Source: Rhyzopertha dominica
Lineage: Eukaryota; Arthropoda; Insecta; Coleoptera; Bostrichidae
Length of the DNA: 64,000 nt
Assembly (NCBI GenBank): GCA_025024175.1
Contig: QCXZ01000137.1
Location: 80,414,680-80,478,679, forward strand
Reading direction: 5' to 3'
Below are positions 61,943 to 64,000 of this stretch, in pieces. Both the position numbers and the translations under genes were made by a program. The first letter of the stretch is position 1, and each line of letters begins with the position of its first letter. The notes below the pieces were generated by a model. The model was not told the origin of the DNA, searched no databases, and worked only from the letters and a program-made list of their open reading frames with translations.

Positions 61943-63570
61943 AAATACCTACTAAAAAAAGAAGCAATCGGCCTTCTCGCTGGTCGTGCATTTCAAATTT
62001 TTAATTCTGGTGATTAATTTTATTGTTAAATAATTTTTGCTTGGTATCTGATCCAATTTCAACTTGTTTTGCTCCTGTTGTACTCTGTACTTAATTTATT
62101 CCTGTTTTGGGAATATTTTACACACAGCCTTCTGGTAAAACTCCTGTTGCTCCTGAACAACAAACCTGCGATTGAAGTGTTTCATGTCATACCACACTTT
62201 GACTAGCTGGAAATGTTTACGGTTTTTTACTTCCTGCTGTGAGATTGCCATCTTTATCATCTGAATACAAGTTTATTTTTTCTTGACTTCTTGATAGGAA
62301 CTTCATATTTGTTTGTTTTTATAATTTTCATTTATCTTCTATATTCTTTTGTACTATTAATTATGCAAGTTCGACAACAACAATTTAATACGATCAACTG
62401 AATGCCAGTCCAAATACAGCGTGAAGAATAATAGGCTGCAAATGGCTTTGCCTTTGTCTTCAGTCTTGGCCGAAATGTTTAATTCGAACTTAAAAAAAAA
62501 CCTCTGCAACGAAAAACGAAATTATGAATACTGGATTATTCAAGACCTAATACGTCAATGTGCACCTTAATGGAAAAATTCAATGCATTTAGTTGTATCA
62601 ATATTATCATATATCATGCCCCCAAGATGAGCTAGGTTGCGATCACTCAATATATCTCTAAAATTTGGCGAGCCATAAACTTAGTTCACTTGTACAACGA
62701 ACTAAATTATAATTATTCTAGTATGACATTCACATAAACAGATGGAAAGATTAATTTCCGTTTTATACGATTACTTTAAACCTTGCGACCGGACCTAAGC
62801 AAAAAGGCCCTCCAGCGATTTCGTAAGCCAGCCGCTTTAATATGCGTGCGACCGTTCGACAGAAACAAAAAAATCATCTCCGGAAGACGAAGAGCAACAC
62901 TCGAACGGAGCAAAGTTAATAAACGTCCTTCTCGGGTTTACTTTTAATTTAACACAGCAGCAGCAAGTCATCTCGCAATATAAAATTCATTGCCCGTTAA
63001 AAACTCGTCTTATTACGTCTGTGCTTAAATATAAAACTCATTGTAACTGTGGGGCCGTACTGCAGCATAATAATGTTACCCGAGAATTCGCCGAGTGACT
63101 CGAGGAATGGCTCTGAAAGGCTGCAGACACTCGGTATTATGGGGTACGTGGCGATATTTAACGCTGTTATGAACTTCCACTGACATTTACATGAATTATT
63201 TAGCATTAAACGGGTTAATTTGGCGTATCTTGATTACAGGGGCGGAGGAAAAGTTTGTATAAGATCTCTGAAAAACAGTTTGCTGTTTTCTTTCTGGTTA
63301 AAACGTCGGAGATTTAATTATAATTGTTTAATGAGTGATGAGCTTATCGTGCAAAACGGATGTTTTACGAATGATAATGACCCTGACGAAATTAAAAACG
63401 CAATCCAAAATATATTTGCAGAGGTAACATTGATAATTGTTCATCATCTTAAAAAATATAAAACGTAGAGAACCGTATAAATTCGTAAATTTTGACATAA
63501 ACTTCAATCATTTGCTTTAAGTAAATTCGGTATTGTAAAACAAATTTTATTTTTGATAAATGTTTATTCA
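61943..63570. other. No gene firmly recognised
   Basis: 62780-62960 is of balanced composition and non-coding, possibly regulatory. A + strand open segment at 63331-63423 (MSDELIVQNGCFTNDNDPDE) ends at a weak GTAACA donor and has no recognised homologue. Confidence 0.35.
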
Positions 63571-63576
63571 ATAATA

Positions 63577-64000
63577 TTAATGTAATAAATGCTCAAAATT
63601 TTGCCCTCCGCTGTTTTCACAAGCTTGAATTCGTGCCCAAAACGATCTTTTAACATGCATTAACATTTTTGGAGCGATGGATTTACATGCATCACGTATT
63701 GTATTTTCTAAATGTTCTACACTTTCAATTGGTGTTTGGTATACTTCCCCATAGAAAAACATCCAAAGGAGTAAGGTTCGGGCTTCTCGGTGGATAAGGA
63801 TTAATTGAACCTCTTCCCATTCATCGGTTAGGCAAAACCAAATCAAGATGATTTCGTACTATTCTATGATAATGCGCAGGTGCCCCATCTTGTTGGAACC
63901 ATAGATCTTGTCCTACTTGTAAATTTACATTTTGGAGAAGTACCGGTAAAATGTTTCCTAAAAAAATTTAGATAAGTATTGCCGTTTAAACTATCGCGAA
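63577..64000 (-). mobile_element. DUF4817-type transposase fragment, cut by the window edge
   Basis: The minus strand reads NVNLQVGQDLWFQQDGAPAH (second catalytic Asp), then PPRSPNLTPLDVFLWG in another frame (third Asp position), then VEHLENTIRDACKSIAPKML and the C-terminus NFEHLLH at 63577. Several frameshifts. The 5' part lies beyond the window. Confidence 0.78.

Overview
The window is animal nuclear DNA, almost certainly from an insect. It is AT-rich, its genes are split by short GT-AG introns, and its four recognisable host genes are insect-type orthologues: pyruvate kinase, DPH2, MESH1 and a SASH1/SLY-family SH3-SAM scaffold protein. The transposon mix (mariner, Tc1-like, DUF4817-type, IS630-like DDE_3, Penelope-like, LINE and Crypton-type elements) also fits an insect. 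A beetle is plausible, but the sequence alone does not prove it.

Layout. Positions 1-9200 are a compact housekeeping cluster. Pyruvate kinase (+, 1382-5546, eight coding exons) is followed by DPH2 (+, 6778-8323, six exons), which converges on MESH1 (-, 9202-8580, two exons). For all three, the exons join in frame into full-length proteins of 526, 416 and 183 aa. At 9998-10104 lies a hammerhead ribozyme of type III topology with every core nucleotide present. About 120 bp further on begins a 13.4-kb head-to-tail satellite array (10228-23602, unit about 270-271 bp, about 49 units) that contains a 100-N scaffold gap and clear higher-order duplications.

From 25.3 to 49.5 kb the minus strand carries a long-intron gene of the SASH1/SLY family. 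Nine exons were found, encoding at least 793 residues, including an SH3 and a SAM domain. Its 5' end was not found and is probably beyond the window or in unrecognised exons. The introns and the region upstream to 64 kb are filled with mobile-element remains: mariner, LINE RT, a Penelope-like element, foldback palindromes, a Tc1 copy split by a foldback element, DDE_3 copies, a Crypton-type tyrosine recombinase with terminal hairpins, a nearly complete mariner, and a nearly complete Tc1 with long terminal inverted repeats.

The main unexpected result concerns self-cleaving RNA motifs. Besides the type III hammerhead there is a second hammerhead of type I topology at 54248-54349, with one core substitution, beside a 68-bp-arm palindrome. 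Degenerate hammerhead-like folds also occur at the 3' end of the Penelope-like element and in a small repeat present twice. These were deduced by hand pairing and have not been tested.
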